NCBI GenBank assembly: GCA_016930675.1
Contig: JAFGGG010000042.1
Span: 80,423-130,882 of the forward strand
Direction: 5' to 3'
From: Spirochaetales bacterium
Lineage (GTDB): Bacteria > Spirochaetota > Spirochaetia > SZUA-6 > RPPD01
DNA: 50,460 bases
Shown piece by piece: positions 17,620 to 25,667 of this stretch. Position 1 is the first letter of the stretch; every line of letters starts with the position of its first letter. The notes beneath the pieces were generated by a model, which was given only the letters and a program-made list of their open reading frames with translations, was not told the DNA's origin and ran no database searches. The position numbers and the translations under genes are program-made.

Positions 17620-17709
17620 ATGATAAATTATTACTTTAACGTTAAAGTAAAATTCAATAAGTTATTAATCAAAAGTATTACATTTATTCTAAAAGGTGAT
17701 AAATCATGA
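17620..17709 (+). CDS. Candidate 29-residue peptide translationally coupled to the epimerase
   Basis: ATG to TGA, 29 codons. It has a strong Shine-Dalgarno (GAGGGG, 5 nt before the ATG), and its stop overlaps the epimerase start as ATGA, the pattern of translational coupling. The peptide opens MINYYFNVKVKFNKLL and ends in ILKGDKS; it is basic and hydrophobic. It resembles the preceding small ORF. It also contains the 20-bp palindrome at 17631-17650, so part of its sequence may reflect an operator rather than coding selection. Alternatives: modified-peptide precursor, leader peptide, or a spurious ORF. Confidence 0.45.
   Translation: MINYYFNVKVKFNKLLIKSITFILKGDKS
17631..17650. promoter_or_regulatory. 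20-bp perfect palindrome, LacI-type operator candidate
   Basis: TTACTTTAACGTTAAAGTAA is a perfect palindrome with a central CG inside TTTAACGTTAAA, the pattern of LacI/GalR-family operators. It lies ~165 nt downstream of the predicted sigma54 start and 56 bp before the epimerase ATG, where a bound repressor could block elongation. The LacI regulator at 10692 is the nearest candidate binder (inference). As RNA it could instead form a hairpin. Confidence 0.55.
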
Positions 17710-18650
17710 ATGTATTTGTAACCGGAGGAACAGGTTTCATCGGATCCCATGTTGTGGCGGAACTGTTGAGACAGGGTCATGAGGTAACCTGTTATGCAAG
17801 AAATCCACATAAAATAATCGGATTCAGCGGATTGGCAAAACTTCACTGGATTGAGGGGACACTTGATGATCTGGAAACAATGTGTATGGGACTAAAAAAT
17901 CAGGATGTATGCATTCATCTTGCTTTGGGTTGGGATAGTACGGCCCAGGGTATGCTGCAACGGGATACTAAACCTGCGGTCGCTCTCGCTGAAACCGCCG
18001 CCAGAATCGGTTTAAAGCGTTTTATTTATGTTTCTTCTACTGCGGCGATCGGCGAATATAGAGCGAGTATGGATGAGGATAGTGTCTGCCGTCCCTTGGA
18101 TAATTACGGAGCAACCAAAGCTGCGACAGAGGCCTTTGTTTGTGCAATTTCCAAAACATACTCTTTGCCTTGCACAATCATCCGCCCCGGTTATGTTTTC
18201 GGAGAACCTGCCGTAGAAGGCGCGCCCATGGAGCCGGATGACCGTTTTCGCGCAATGGTTAAGGCACTCAAGACAGGAGAAGATCTGGAGTATATCCGCA
18301 ATGACGGCACCCAGTTTATCTGGGTGGGAGATTTGATCAAGGTTTTTTTGGCTTCACTCCGTGACTACGCATTGACTAATGTGTATTTGGCAGTAGGTTC
18401 CGAGTACATAACATGGGAGGAAATCTGTCTTAAAGCTCGGGAGCTGCTGGGAAGCAGGTCGGTCGTTAGAACCCGTGATCTGGGCTGGTCGGAAGCTGCC
18501 TGTACCTATGATTATTCACGGATCGCGGGGGAGTTGGGATTGGTGTTTTGGTCCAGAAAACGGATTTGTGATCACATAATGTATATTTCAAATGAGTTGG
18601 AAATAAATATGAATAAAAGGATTGAAGTGTATGGAAGCAGTAAAAGATAA
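17706..18650 (+). CDS. NAD-dependent epimerase/dehydratase (extended SDR)
   Basis: 314 residues. Rossmann motif TGGTGFIGS at the N-terminus, VSSTAA with the catalytic Ser/Thr region, and YGATK as the YxxxK pair. The substrate-binding region begins RPGYVFGEP. The family acts on nucleotide-sugars, related alcohols or ketones; the substrate is not predictable here. It is the first large gene of the operon, its ATG overlaps the stop of the 29-codon ORF, and its end overlaps the next gene by ~20 bp. Confidence 0.88.
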   Translation: MNVFVTGGTGFIGSHVVAELLRQGHEVTCYARNPHKIIGFSGLAKLHWIEGTLDDLETMCMGLKNQDVCIHLALGWDSTAQGMLQRDTKPAVALAETAARIGLKRFIYVSSTAAIGEYRASMDEDSVCRPLDNYGATKAATEAFVCAISKTYSLPCTIIRPGYVFGEPAVEGAPMEPDDRFRAMVKALKTGEDLEYIRNDGTQFIWVGDLIKVFLASLRDYALTNVYLAVGSEYITWEEICLKARELLGSRSVVRTRDLGWSEAACTYDYSRIAGELGLVFWSRKRICDHIMYISNELEINMNKRIEVYGSSKR

Positions 18651-20055
18651 AATGTCAAATATTAGATTATTATTATTAAGGCCGTTTTACGGCATCAATG
18701 TGCATGGTGATATGCATGGTGACCTGGGTATCTCCGATCACCTACCCCATATATACCCGGATCTGTCATTCATTTACGCGGCCACAATCGCAGACAGCGC
18801 GCCATGGGTAGATCTGCACGTTATTGACGCCAATTTAAACCGTTTCATGCCGGAAACAGTCTGGGAAAAACTGAATGATTTTTATGATGTCATTGTTATT
18901 AAAGCTTTAGCGCCTACAGTGCGTTATGACCTGGATTTCGCCAGGGAGATCAAAAAGCGTTATCCTTTTTCCAAAGTTGTTCTGGCCGGACATGTAGCAA
19001 GCCTGATTGCGGACTGGATAAAGAAAAAGATACCGATTATAGATGAAGTCGCCAGAGTCCCGATGGAATTTTATATGTATAATCTTATATATGGAGAAGG
19101 TGATATCCATATCGATGATCTGCCCATTCCTAATTTTTCACTTTTCCCCTATGAAGGATTTCGGGACATGGATGGAAATCTGCGCGGTTCGCTTTATACC
19201 AGTCGCGGTTGTGCGGTAGGTTGTGATTACTGCCCGTATTCTTCCTTTTATGGAAGGAGGATGGAGTTCCGTTCGTTGCCGAATGTATTAAAGGATATCG
19301 AATATTTACTCAGTTTGGGTATTAAGGAGATCCTGTTCCGGGATCAGTATTTCTCAATCAGACCTAAAAGAACCGAAGAACTCTGTCGCATGATTATAGC
19401 GCACAAATTGAAATTCAACTGGCAATGTGAAACACGGCTTGAATCACTCACTCCCGATCTTATTGATTTAATGGTAGAGGCGGGGATGGATATGGTCTGT
19501 TTCGGTGTGGAAACCGCATCCGCCAATACACTTAACGAGTATAACCGGCCTCCGGTTGATGAAGCAAAATTAATAAAACTTATACGCTATCTTCATTCCA
19601 AAAAAGTAATGACCATAGCTTTTTACATGATCGGTTTTCCTCATGATACCTGGCATACGATTCGACCTACTTATGAATTGGCGACACGCATAGGGAGTCA
19701 AAGCGCCAAGTTTTCCATTTATTCGCCTTGCACACCGGCGGTCTTTCCCAATAAACAGATTACTCCTGCGGTATTCACGCCTTTTGACAATACTATGGTC
19801 ACCAATCCGTGTAAAAATCTCAGCAGAAAACAACTTGAGTTTCTGGTCGATCATTTAACCAATTTATACCATACGGAGATTGCCAGACGGGAATCGGAGA
19901 AGAACAACTATCTAAAAGGGATTTATGAATACCATTTCGTGCACCAGCTGAAATTTCATAATCGTGTGCAGAATCTGAAAAAACGGCTGAAAGATAACAC
20001 TATTTTTAACCTGATCATGCATGGCAAAGCGAGGAGAAAAATTAATGCATACTAG
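18631..20055 (+). CDS. B12-binding-type radical SAM enzyme
   Basis: 474 residues from the ATG at 18631 (AAAAGG 10 nt upstream; ATG at 18652 is an alternative). Residues ~8-135 form a Rossmann-like cobalamin-binding-type domain (RLLLLRPFYG, then VVLAGHVAS in place of the usual GGPHAS). The radical SAM core has C194-x3-C198-x2-C201 in RGCAVGCDYCPY, followed by the FGVETAS and YMIGFPHDT segments typical of this class. Such enzymes perform radical methylations, C-C bond formation or rearrangements on unactivated carbons. No DxHxxG cobalamin motif is obvious, so B12 use is inferred from fold only. It overlaps both neighbours. Confidence 0.9.
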   Translation: MEAVKDKMSNIRLLLLRPFYGINVHGDMHGDLGISDHLPHIYPDLSFIYAATIADSAPWVDLHVIDANLNRFMPETVWEKLNDFYDVIVIKALAPTVRYDLDFAREIKKRYPFSKVVLAGHVASLIADWIKKKIPIIDEVARVPMEFYMYNLIYGEGDIHIDDLPIPNFSLFPYEGFRDMDGNLRGSLYTSRGCAVGCDYCPYSSFYGRRMEFRSLPNVLKDIEYLLSLGIKEILFRDQYFSIRPKRTEELCRMIIAHKLKFNWQCETRLESLTPDLIDLMVEAGMDMVCFGVETASANTLNEYNRPPVDEAKLIKLIRYLHSKKVMTIAFYMIGFPHDTWHTIRPTYELATRIGSQSAKFSIYSPCTPAVFPNKQITPAVFTPFDNTMVTNPCKNLSRKQLEFLVDHLTNLYHTEIARRESEKNNYLKGIYEYHFVHQLKFHNRVQNLKKRLKDNTIFNLIMHGKARRKINAY

Positions 20056-21217
20056 AGGATTTGAAAGCAACAAAGGAACCATAAAAGGTCCGAAAAACAT
20101 GAATGGCAAATACTGCCTGCAACCTTTTACCAACATCGATATTCACTCGAATCACGGAGCACGCTGCTGCAGTGAATCGTGGATGCCTTCATGGGTCGGT
20201 GATTTCTCCGAGCAGACGCTGAAGCAAATCTGGAATGCACAACCGATCCGGGACATCCGTCAGAGTGTGCTTGACGGCAGTTACTCCTTCTGTGATTGGC
20301 ACCAATGCCCTTTTTATTGTAATGATTCCTATTATTTATATACAGAAGATGATCTTTTACATCCGGAAAGGCTATCACCGGTGCATGCTTACCGGTTGAG
20401 TAAATACGCTCCATGGATACGTTACATCCTCGAACGCAAGACAGAGGTGGACATTATGCCCGCGAACTACAATTTGGCGTATGATGAAACCTGTAATCTC
20501 GCCTGTCCGAGCTGCCGTAATCAGCGAGTAATGTATACAAAAGGTCCGGAGTATACACTAAGGCTTTCTATTCACAATAAGCTGCTAAAGGAAGTTAAGG
20601 AAAACGGTTTTGAGAACATAGGTCGCTTTAACGTAACAGGATCCGGAGAACCTTTTGTATCAAAGATTTTCAGTGATTTTCTTTATAATTTCGACGGTAA
20701 GCGATTTCCGCGCCTTGATATCAATATTCAATCCAATGGCGTTCTCTTTACCCCCCAGGCATGGGAAAAAATGAAAAAGATCCATTCCAATATTAATGAA
20801 GTGATTGTGTCCCTGGATGCCGCTTGTGCGGAGACATATGATAAAATCCGTGTAAACGGCTCTTTTAAGAAATTACTCTCTAATATAGAATTTCTTGCAG
20901 CCCTCCGCAAGCAAGGGAAAATACGCCGCTTTATGCTGGCGTATGTAGTGCAGGAAAAGAATTTTCGCGAAATGACTGAAGCTATTAGGATAGGCAAGCA
21001 CTTTGGAGTGGATCTTTTTATTTTTAATCTGCTTAACGACTGGAAGTCCTGGCAGCCCACCGAGTATGAGACAAATGCGGTCTGGAAAGTATTTCATCCG
21101 GAATTCAAAGAGTTTTTGGAAATCCTGAGAGATCCTCTGTTTTCCGATCCGATTGTAGACCTTGGGAACATGACGGAATACCGGGAGAAGATATTAAGTT
21201 ATGAAAAAGTAACCTAA
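20045..21217 (+). CDS. Radical SAM enzyme with SPASM-like domain at the N-terminus
   Basis: 390 residues. I chose the ATG at 20045 because GAGGAG lies 9 nt upstream. Residues ~22-110 look like a SPASM module: CLQPFTNIDIHSNHGARCC, then GDFSEQTLKQIWNAQPIRDI, then FCDWHQCPFYC, the Cys pattern that holds auxiliary Fe-S clusters. The radical SAM core follows, with C150-x3-C154-x2-C157 in CNLACPSC and SGEPF as the GGEP-like motif. SPASM usually follows the core; here the order is reversed. SPASM enzymes often modify ribosomal peptides, proteins or aminoglycoside-type sugars. The gene overlaps the preceding one by 11 bp. Confidence 0.88.
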   Translation: MHTRGFESNKGTIKGPKNMNGKYCLQPFTNIDIHSNHGARCCSESWMPSWVGDFSEQTLKQIWNAQPIRDIRQSVLDGSYSFCDWHQCPFYCNDSYYLYTEDDLLHPERLSPVHAYRLSKYAPWIRYILERKTEVDIMPANYNLAYDETCNLACPSCRNQRVMYTKGPEYTLRLSIHNKLLKEVKENGFENIGRFNVTGSGEPFVSKIFSDFLYNFDGKRFPRLDINIQSNGVLFTPQAWEKMKKIHSNINEVIVSLDAACAETYDKIRVNGSFKKLLSNIEFLAALRKQGKIRRFMLAYVVQEKNFREMTEAIRIGKHFGVDLFIFNLLNDWKSWQPTEYETNAVWKVFHPEFKEFLEILRDPLFSDPIVDLGNMTEYREKILSYEKVT

Positions 21218-21245
21218 TTTCATGAATATAAAGGAGAAAACAAGA

Positions 21246-22637
21246 ATGAAAATATTTCCAAGTACATTTCACCGACAAAAACCCATGTTAATAATGTCAA
21301 ACGGAAGTGAAAGAGGTGATTTCATACCCATGGATCATGTTTTTTCACGGATGGGCCGGATTCATGACGGTATTCAGGTGCTCAAGGCATATTATCCTTA
21401 TGAAAAGAATTGGTCTCCTCATCAGAAGATATCCGAAGTAAGCCGCCAGCACAGTGTTGATTTCGCCTGGGATTATGAATACGAGGATTATCATCCGTTT
21501 AATCTTTTGGTTGAGGGAGGGGCATGCCAGAAGCAGTTTGAAGATATTAAATGCTTTGGTTCGGACCTGCATATAACCATAGCCATGGATCTGTCGTTAT
21601 CGGATGCCGATATTGAGCGGGTTGTACGAGGCTTAAGGCCCTACGGCCGGGTTTTTTTACGCATAAATCATGAATGCAATGGCAACTGGTTTCGCTTTAA
21701 TAAATACCACAGTTATAAAGAAGTAAGCGATTTCTTTGTACGCTGTCACCGCATTGTTAAGGCCAACTCCTCGAATATATATACGGTTTTCAGTCTCAGT
21801 GGTGATTTCTTCGCTCAGGATAAAGTAGTGAAAGATTTCTTTTTGCATCTTACAGCCGATGAAATGAAACCGGCACTGGAGACAGCGGACTATTGGTCTT
21901 TGGATCGCTATACGTCACTGCACTTCGGCTGGCCCTTTGAGGAGACGGTAACTCCTGAAAGCAAAGACACTTATTTTAAAAACACGGTCGAGGACTGGTG
22001 GCGGATAATCGAGGAATGCTATCTGAATATGATCTGGCACAATAATGTAAGCATGAAACCATTGTTTATTAATGAGTTTAATTCCGATTCGAATGTCGAC
22101 GGTTTAGCTTTGCAGGCTGAGATTGTGGGAAGCGTGTATGATCGTATCTTGCGCGGTGATTTTCCCTGGCTTGCCGGTATTACCTTTTATCAATTCCGTG
22201 ATCTGGGAGGACTTGGTTTGGAAAAAGGTGATCTCAAAGATTTTCAGGATAATCCGGTGCTTCCCGTGTATCGCGATACCATTCAAAAGATTCACTATCA
22301 TATCCGCATCGAGGACTGGGAGGAGTGGCGTCATAACGAGTATCATTTTTCCTGGTACCATTCCGACTCTATACGCGGGCTGTGTATTCGCGATGTCCAA
22401 AAACAGGAGCGGATAGTAAACAGTCTGGCAGTGCCTGTGTATCTTGTTGATAACGAGCAAAAGTGGGTGCGTCTTGAACCCAAACAAAGTTATAACCTGT
22501 CGGATCAGGAACAGCTTTTCCTGCTGGTACCTCCCTATGCGGATAAGCACGGCAGGCTCCAATATTCACATAAAGTACTGAATATTCGAAATCAAATAAA
22601 GGATATGTTGGTGGTAAAAAGTGAAATATGCTATTGA
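21246..22637 (+). CDS. GH26-like clan GH-A glycoside hydrolase homologue, cytoplasmic
   Basis: 463 residues from the ATG at 21246, supported by AAAGGAG 9 nt upstream. There is no signal peptide. A TIM-barrel pattern is suggested by RVFLRINHECNGNWFRF, matching the acid/base strand of GH26-type enzymes (Glu in NHECNGNW), and by PLFINEFNSDS, matching the nucleophile strand, about 135 residues later. The C-terminal ~110 residues look like a beta-sandwich. An intracellular hydrolase inside a biosynthetic-type operon may trim or transfer sugars on an intermediate, or be a catalytically altered member. It overlaps the aminotransferase by 17 bp. Confidence 0.75.
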   Translation: MKIFPSTFHRQKPMLIMSNGSERGDFIPMDHVFSRMGRIHDGIQVLKAYYPYEKNWSPHQKISEVSRQHSVDFAWDYEYEDYHPFNLLVEGGACQKQFEDIKCFGSDLHITIAMDLSLSDADIERVVRGLRPYGRVFLRINHECNGNWFRFNKYHSYKEVSDFFVRCHRIVKANSSNIYTVFSLSGDFFAQDKVVKDFFLHLTADEMKPALETADYWSLDRYTSLHFGWPFEETVTPESKDTYFKNTVEDWWRIIEECYLNMIWHNNVSMKPLFINEFNSDSNVDGLALQAEIVGSVYDRILRGDFPWLAGITFYQFRDLGGLGLEKGDLKDFQDNPVLPVYRDTIQKIHYHIRIEDWEEWRHNEYHFSWYHSDSIRGLCIRDVQKQERIVNSLAVPVYLVDNEQKWVRLEPKQSYNLSDQEQLFLLVPPYADKHGRLQYSHKVLNIRNQIKDMLVVKSEICY

Positions 22638-23703
22638 TGCATTACTTCCCGATTTTATTTCAGGTGAAGAGGTAATAAAGGAATTCCGCAGTCAAATGAG
22701 TTTGTACCTTGGCTGCCGGTATGTAATACCGGTTGTCAACGGCACAGTCGCGCTTGAGGTCGTGCTCCGCGGTCTGGGATTGCAGCGGGGTGATTTTGTC
22801 ATAGTTCCCGACATCTCATTTATAGCGACCGCTACGGCCGTGGCCAACTGCGGTCTGATCCCGGTCTACGCGGATGTAAGTTCGGAGTATTTCGGGCTTA
22901 CTCTGGAAGCTTTGCAGCGGAGGTTTACTCCCCGCGTTAAGGCGGTTATCCTTGTGCATTTTTCCGGTTTTGTGAACCGTGAAATAGCCGAGATTAGCGA
23001 ATACTGCCGCAACCACAAAATAGCACTTGTGGAAGACTGCGCGCAGGCTTTCAGCTGTTCGGCTTACGGAGCAAAGACCGGAGCGCTTGCCGATGCGGGG
23101 ACATTCAGTTTCCAATCTTCCAAAATCATTAATTCCGGTGAGGGCGGTCTGATCAGTACTCATAATGAGCTTTTGGCAGCGGAATACCAGGCTATCAGTG
23201 ATTGGGGATTAAGTCCGGCGCATAACCGCAGAAAGCTGGATCTTGCCAGCAGTAATTTCCGCTTAAGCGCTCTGCAATGTTATTTCCTGACCAAGCAGAT
23301 ACAGGCGATTGATGAAATCGTAGATGCCAGATTTGAACGTTTGGCAGAGCTTAAGGAGGCTTGTGAAAAATTAGGTGTGGAAAGCTGTCTGCCGCGGGCC
23401 AAAGCGGATTTCCATGACTGTCCTTTCTTTTTCCCGGTAAGAAGTTCACGTAAGCTTAATACCATAGAACCGCGTGAAGAATCGCCTATGCATCGATCCT
23501 CAATAGTAAAATCCATCTTAAAACAGTTCTATCCTGATCTCTTGGAAATTTATAGAAAAGCCAATCCTCCTCATATTTTTAAGGATTTTGAGAGTAATCG
23601 GATAATATCAGAAATTGATTTTATCAACATCCACCAGGCACTGAACACGCCGGTGGAACATATTATCTTGAATTATAAGGAGTCGATTTCATGTCCGACA
23701 TAA
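22621..23703 (+). CDS. DegT/DnrJ/EryC1/StrS-family PLP aminotransferase
   Basis: 360 residues from a GTG start inside the end of the preceding gene (GGTGG 6 nt upstream). Fold-type I features: NGTVALEVVLRGLGL, PLP-binding Asp in VEDCAQAF, and the Schiff-base Lys in SFQSSKIINSGEGG (about residue 168). The family transfers amino groups to keto-sugars, including nucleotide-bound sugars and cyclitols of aminoglycosides. This points to an amino-sugar or amino-cyclitol step; the epimerase in the same operon could supply or modify the substrate. It overlaps the next gene by 13 bp. Confidence 0.92.
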   Translation: MKYAIDALLPDFISGEEVIKEFRSQMSLYLGCRYVIPVVNGTVALEVVLRGLGLQRGDFVIVPDISFIATATAVANCGLIPVYADVSSEYFGLTLEALQRRFTPRVKAVILVHFSGFVNREIAEISEYCRNHKIALVEDCAQAFSCSAYGAKTGALADAGTFSFQSSKIINSGEGGLISTHNELLAAEYQAISDWGLSPAHNRRKLDLASSNFRLSALQCYFLTKQIQAIDEIVDARFERLAELKEACEKLGVESCLPRAKADFHDCPFFFPVRSSRKLNTIEPREESPMHRSSIVKSILKQFYPDLLEIYRKANPPHIFKDFESNRIISEIDFINIHQALNTPVEHIILNYKESISCPT

Positions 23704-24650
23704 TTGCGTTAAAACATCAATTTGAAAAGACTGAGAATATCCTGATAGTGGATTGGGGTGTCAGTAATGTTTGTAATTACGCATGTACGTACTGTCCTCC
23801 GCGCACGCATGCAGGTACGTACCCTTTTATGCCTATCGAGAAGATCCTGGCCTTTTCCCAGCGAATAGTTGATCATTATGTAAATGATTTGGGTAAAGAA
23901 GTCTATTTCCTTTATACAGGCGGTGAAGTGACGCTTTTTAAAGACTTTATCACCCTTATAAAAGGCCAAAAAGAGAATGGCAACAAAGTATCTATCAGTA
24001 CTAACGGCTCACGAAAATTGAAATTCTGGGAGACGGCAAAAAAATACCTTTTCCAGGCAAGTTTGAGCTATCATGTGGAATTTACCGATCTTGGGCATTT
24101 CATCAATGTCATTAACCTCATAAAGTCCGATGTTTATACCCATGTGAACATTATGGTTCACCCGGATTATTTTCAGGACTGCCTGGATGCGGCCTACAGG
24201 GTTTTAAATGAAACGGATGATATAACCATAGACCTCCAGATTGTGCTGAAAGATTTCATCGAGCCGTATCCTTATACACCTCAACAACGCAAGCTCATTA
24301 TTGAAGCCAATAAGGATATTAATAGCAGACTAAAACTCAAACGAACAAGAGACAGTTACCGGGGATTAATGAAGCTGAAGTTTAGCGACGGTTCGGAGGA
24401 GCTGATTAAACCCGGTGATGTGCTCACCCAAAATATGCACACCTGGAAGGGATGGAAATGTTATATCGGCCTTGAGATCCTTGTTGTTGATATAAACGGC
24501 GATATCTACAGGAGCTGGTGCGGTGATTCGGAGAAAATCGGCAATATCAATGATGCCGACCTTGAGTTTCCACAGGAACCCCACATCTGCAGTAAACCCA
24601 TGTGTACGGGTGGAGTTACGGATACTATGGTAACAAAAATAAAGGTCTAA
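23691..24650 (+). CDS. Radical SAM enzyme with C-terminal SPASM/twitch-like Cys cluster
   Basis: 319 residues; ATG with AAGGAG 8 nt upstream. The core has C28-x3-C32-x2-C35 (CNYACTYC) and TGGEVTLF as the GGEP-like motif, then SISTNGSR. The last ~70 residues carry CYIGLEILVVDINGDIYRSW, then CGDSEKIGNI, and CSKPMC, a SPASM/twitch-like pattern for auxiliary Fe-S binding. It is the third radical SAM enzyme in the operon and the second with auxiliary-cluster cysteines. The substrate is unknown; a peptide or a sugar is possible. Confidence 0.9.
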   Translation: MSDIIALKHQFEKTENILIVDWGVSNVCNYACTYCPPRTHAGTYPFMPIEKILAFSQRIVDHYVNDLGKEVYFLYTGGEVTLFKDFITLIKGQKENGNKVSISTNGSRKLKFWETAKKYLFQASLSYHVEFTDLGHFINVINLIKSDVYTHVNIMVHPDYFQDCLDAAYRVLNETDDITIDLQIVLKDFIEPYPYTPQQRKLIIEANKDINSRLKLKRTRDSYRGLMKLKFSDGSEELIKPGDVLTQNMHTWKGWKCYIGLEILVVDINGDIYRSWCGDSEKIGNINDADLEFPQEPHICSKPMCTGGVTDTMVTKIKV

Positions 24651-24676
24651 AAAAATAAAAGGAGAAGTAATTTATT

Positions 24677-25654
24677 GTGGAAACAATCGAAAAACTTTTT
24701 TCAAGCTTTAAGATCCGGGAAGGTTTTGAACTCTGCAACCGGATTGTATTTGCGCCTGTTTACCTTAATTTAAAAGCGGACTCCAATGTGTTCAGAAGTT
24801 TTTATGTTGAACGCGCCCGAGGAGGAACAGGGCTTATTATCGCTCCCGTGCCCACTCCGGGCGGGCTAACCGATCTCTATACTTCTTCTTTTCGCGTTGC
24901 AGCCCAAAGACTGATCGCAGAGTGTCGTGAATACGGAACCTGGATTATTCCTCAAGTTTTTTCCGGTGTCGGAGATTGGGTTAATACTATGAGCAAAGAG
25001 GAAATCGCGAAGCTACCCGCTTCTTTTGCCCAGTGCGCTGAGAAGCTGAAACAAATTGGTTTTCCGGGAATGGAGATTCACGGGGCACATCACAGTCTTT
25101 TTATGCATTTACTTTCTCCGCCCATTAACCACCGTGCTGACTGTTATAACGGTACGCTCAATGCCAGAGCGCGAATCCAAAGTGAGACCGTAAAAGCAAT
25201 CAAGTCAAGGGTAGGCTCTGATTTTAGTCTGTTCTATCGAATGAGTGCAGCTGATCTTCTTCCCGGAGGCTTTATGATCGAAGAGGCCAAGGTTGTCGGC
25301 GTGATGCTGCAAACAGCCGGACTGGACTGTCTTGATATTTCAGTCGGCGGTACCGGTCTTAATCAAGGAACGGAATGCCCCGACCATACCCACGCAGAAG
25401 CATGTTTTTCGCCTTATTTTGGGGCCGTGAAGAAAGCCCTCGACATCCCGCTTATCGGAGTCGGAAGAATAACTTCAGGTGAAAGCGCGGAAAGTATCCT
25501 CTGCAGAAATAAAGCCGATTTGGTCGCCCTCGGACGTCAGCTTGTAGCCGATCCGTACTGGCCCTTAAAAGTGAAAGAGCAGAGGGAATGCGGTATCGTA
25601 CCCATGGCCGACTGGTACAAGTGCGTTCCGAGGAAAAATCCTGTTTATAATTAG
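24677..25654 (+). CDS. Old-yellow-enzyme-family FMN oxidoreductase
   Basis: 325 residues from a GTG start (GGAG 12 nt upstream). It is the single-barrel form without the C-terminal Fe-S/FAD domains of 2,4-dienoyl-CoA reductases. The signature region IHGAHHSLFMHLLSPPINHR is followed by ADCYNG, matching the FMN/substrate-binding signature (HGAHGYLL, FLSP, N-x-R-x-D). GVGRITSG and DLVALGRQLVADP match the FMN-phosphate end of the barrel. The family reduces activated C=C bonds or dehydrogenates the reverse. In this operon it may reduce an unsaturated intermediate made by the SAM enzymes or aminotransferase (inference). Confidence 0.9.
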   Translation: METIEKLFSSFKIREGFELCNRIVFAPVYLNLKADSNVFRSFYVERARGGTGLIIAPVPTPGGLTDLYTSSFRVAAQRLIAECREYGTWIIPQVFSGVGDWVNTMSKEEIAKLPASFAQCAEKLKQIGFPGMEIHGAHHSLFMHLLSPPINHRADCYNGTLNARARIQSETVKAIKSRVGSDFSLFYRMSAADLLPGGFMIEEAKVVGVMLQTAGLDCLDISVGGTGLNQGTECPDHTHAEACFSPYFGAVKKALDIPLIGVGRITSGESAESILCRNKADLVALGRQLVADPYWPLKVKEQRECGIVPMADWYKCVPRKNPVYN

Positions 25655-25667
25655 AAGGAGAAATATA

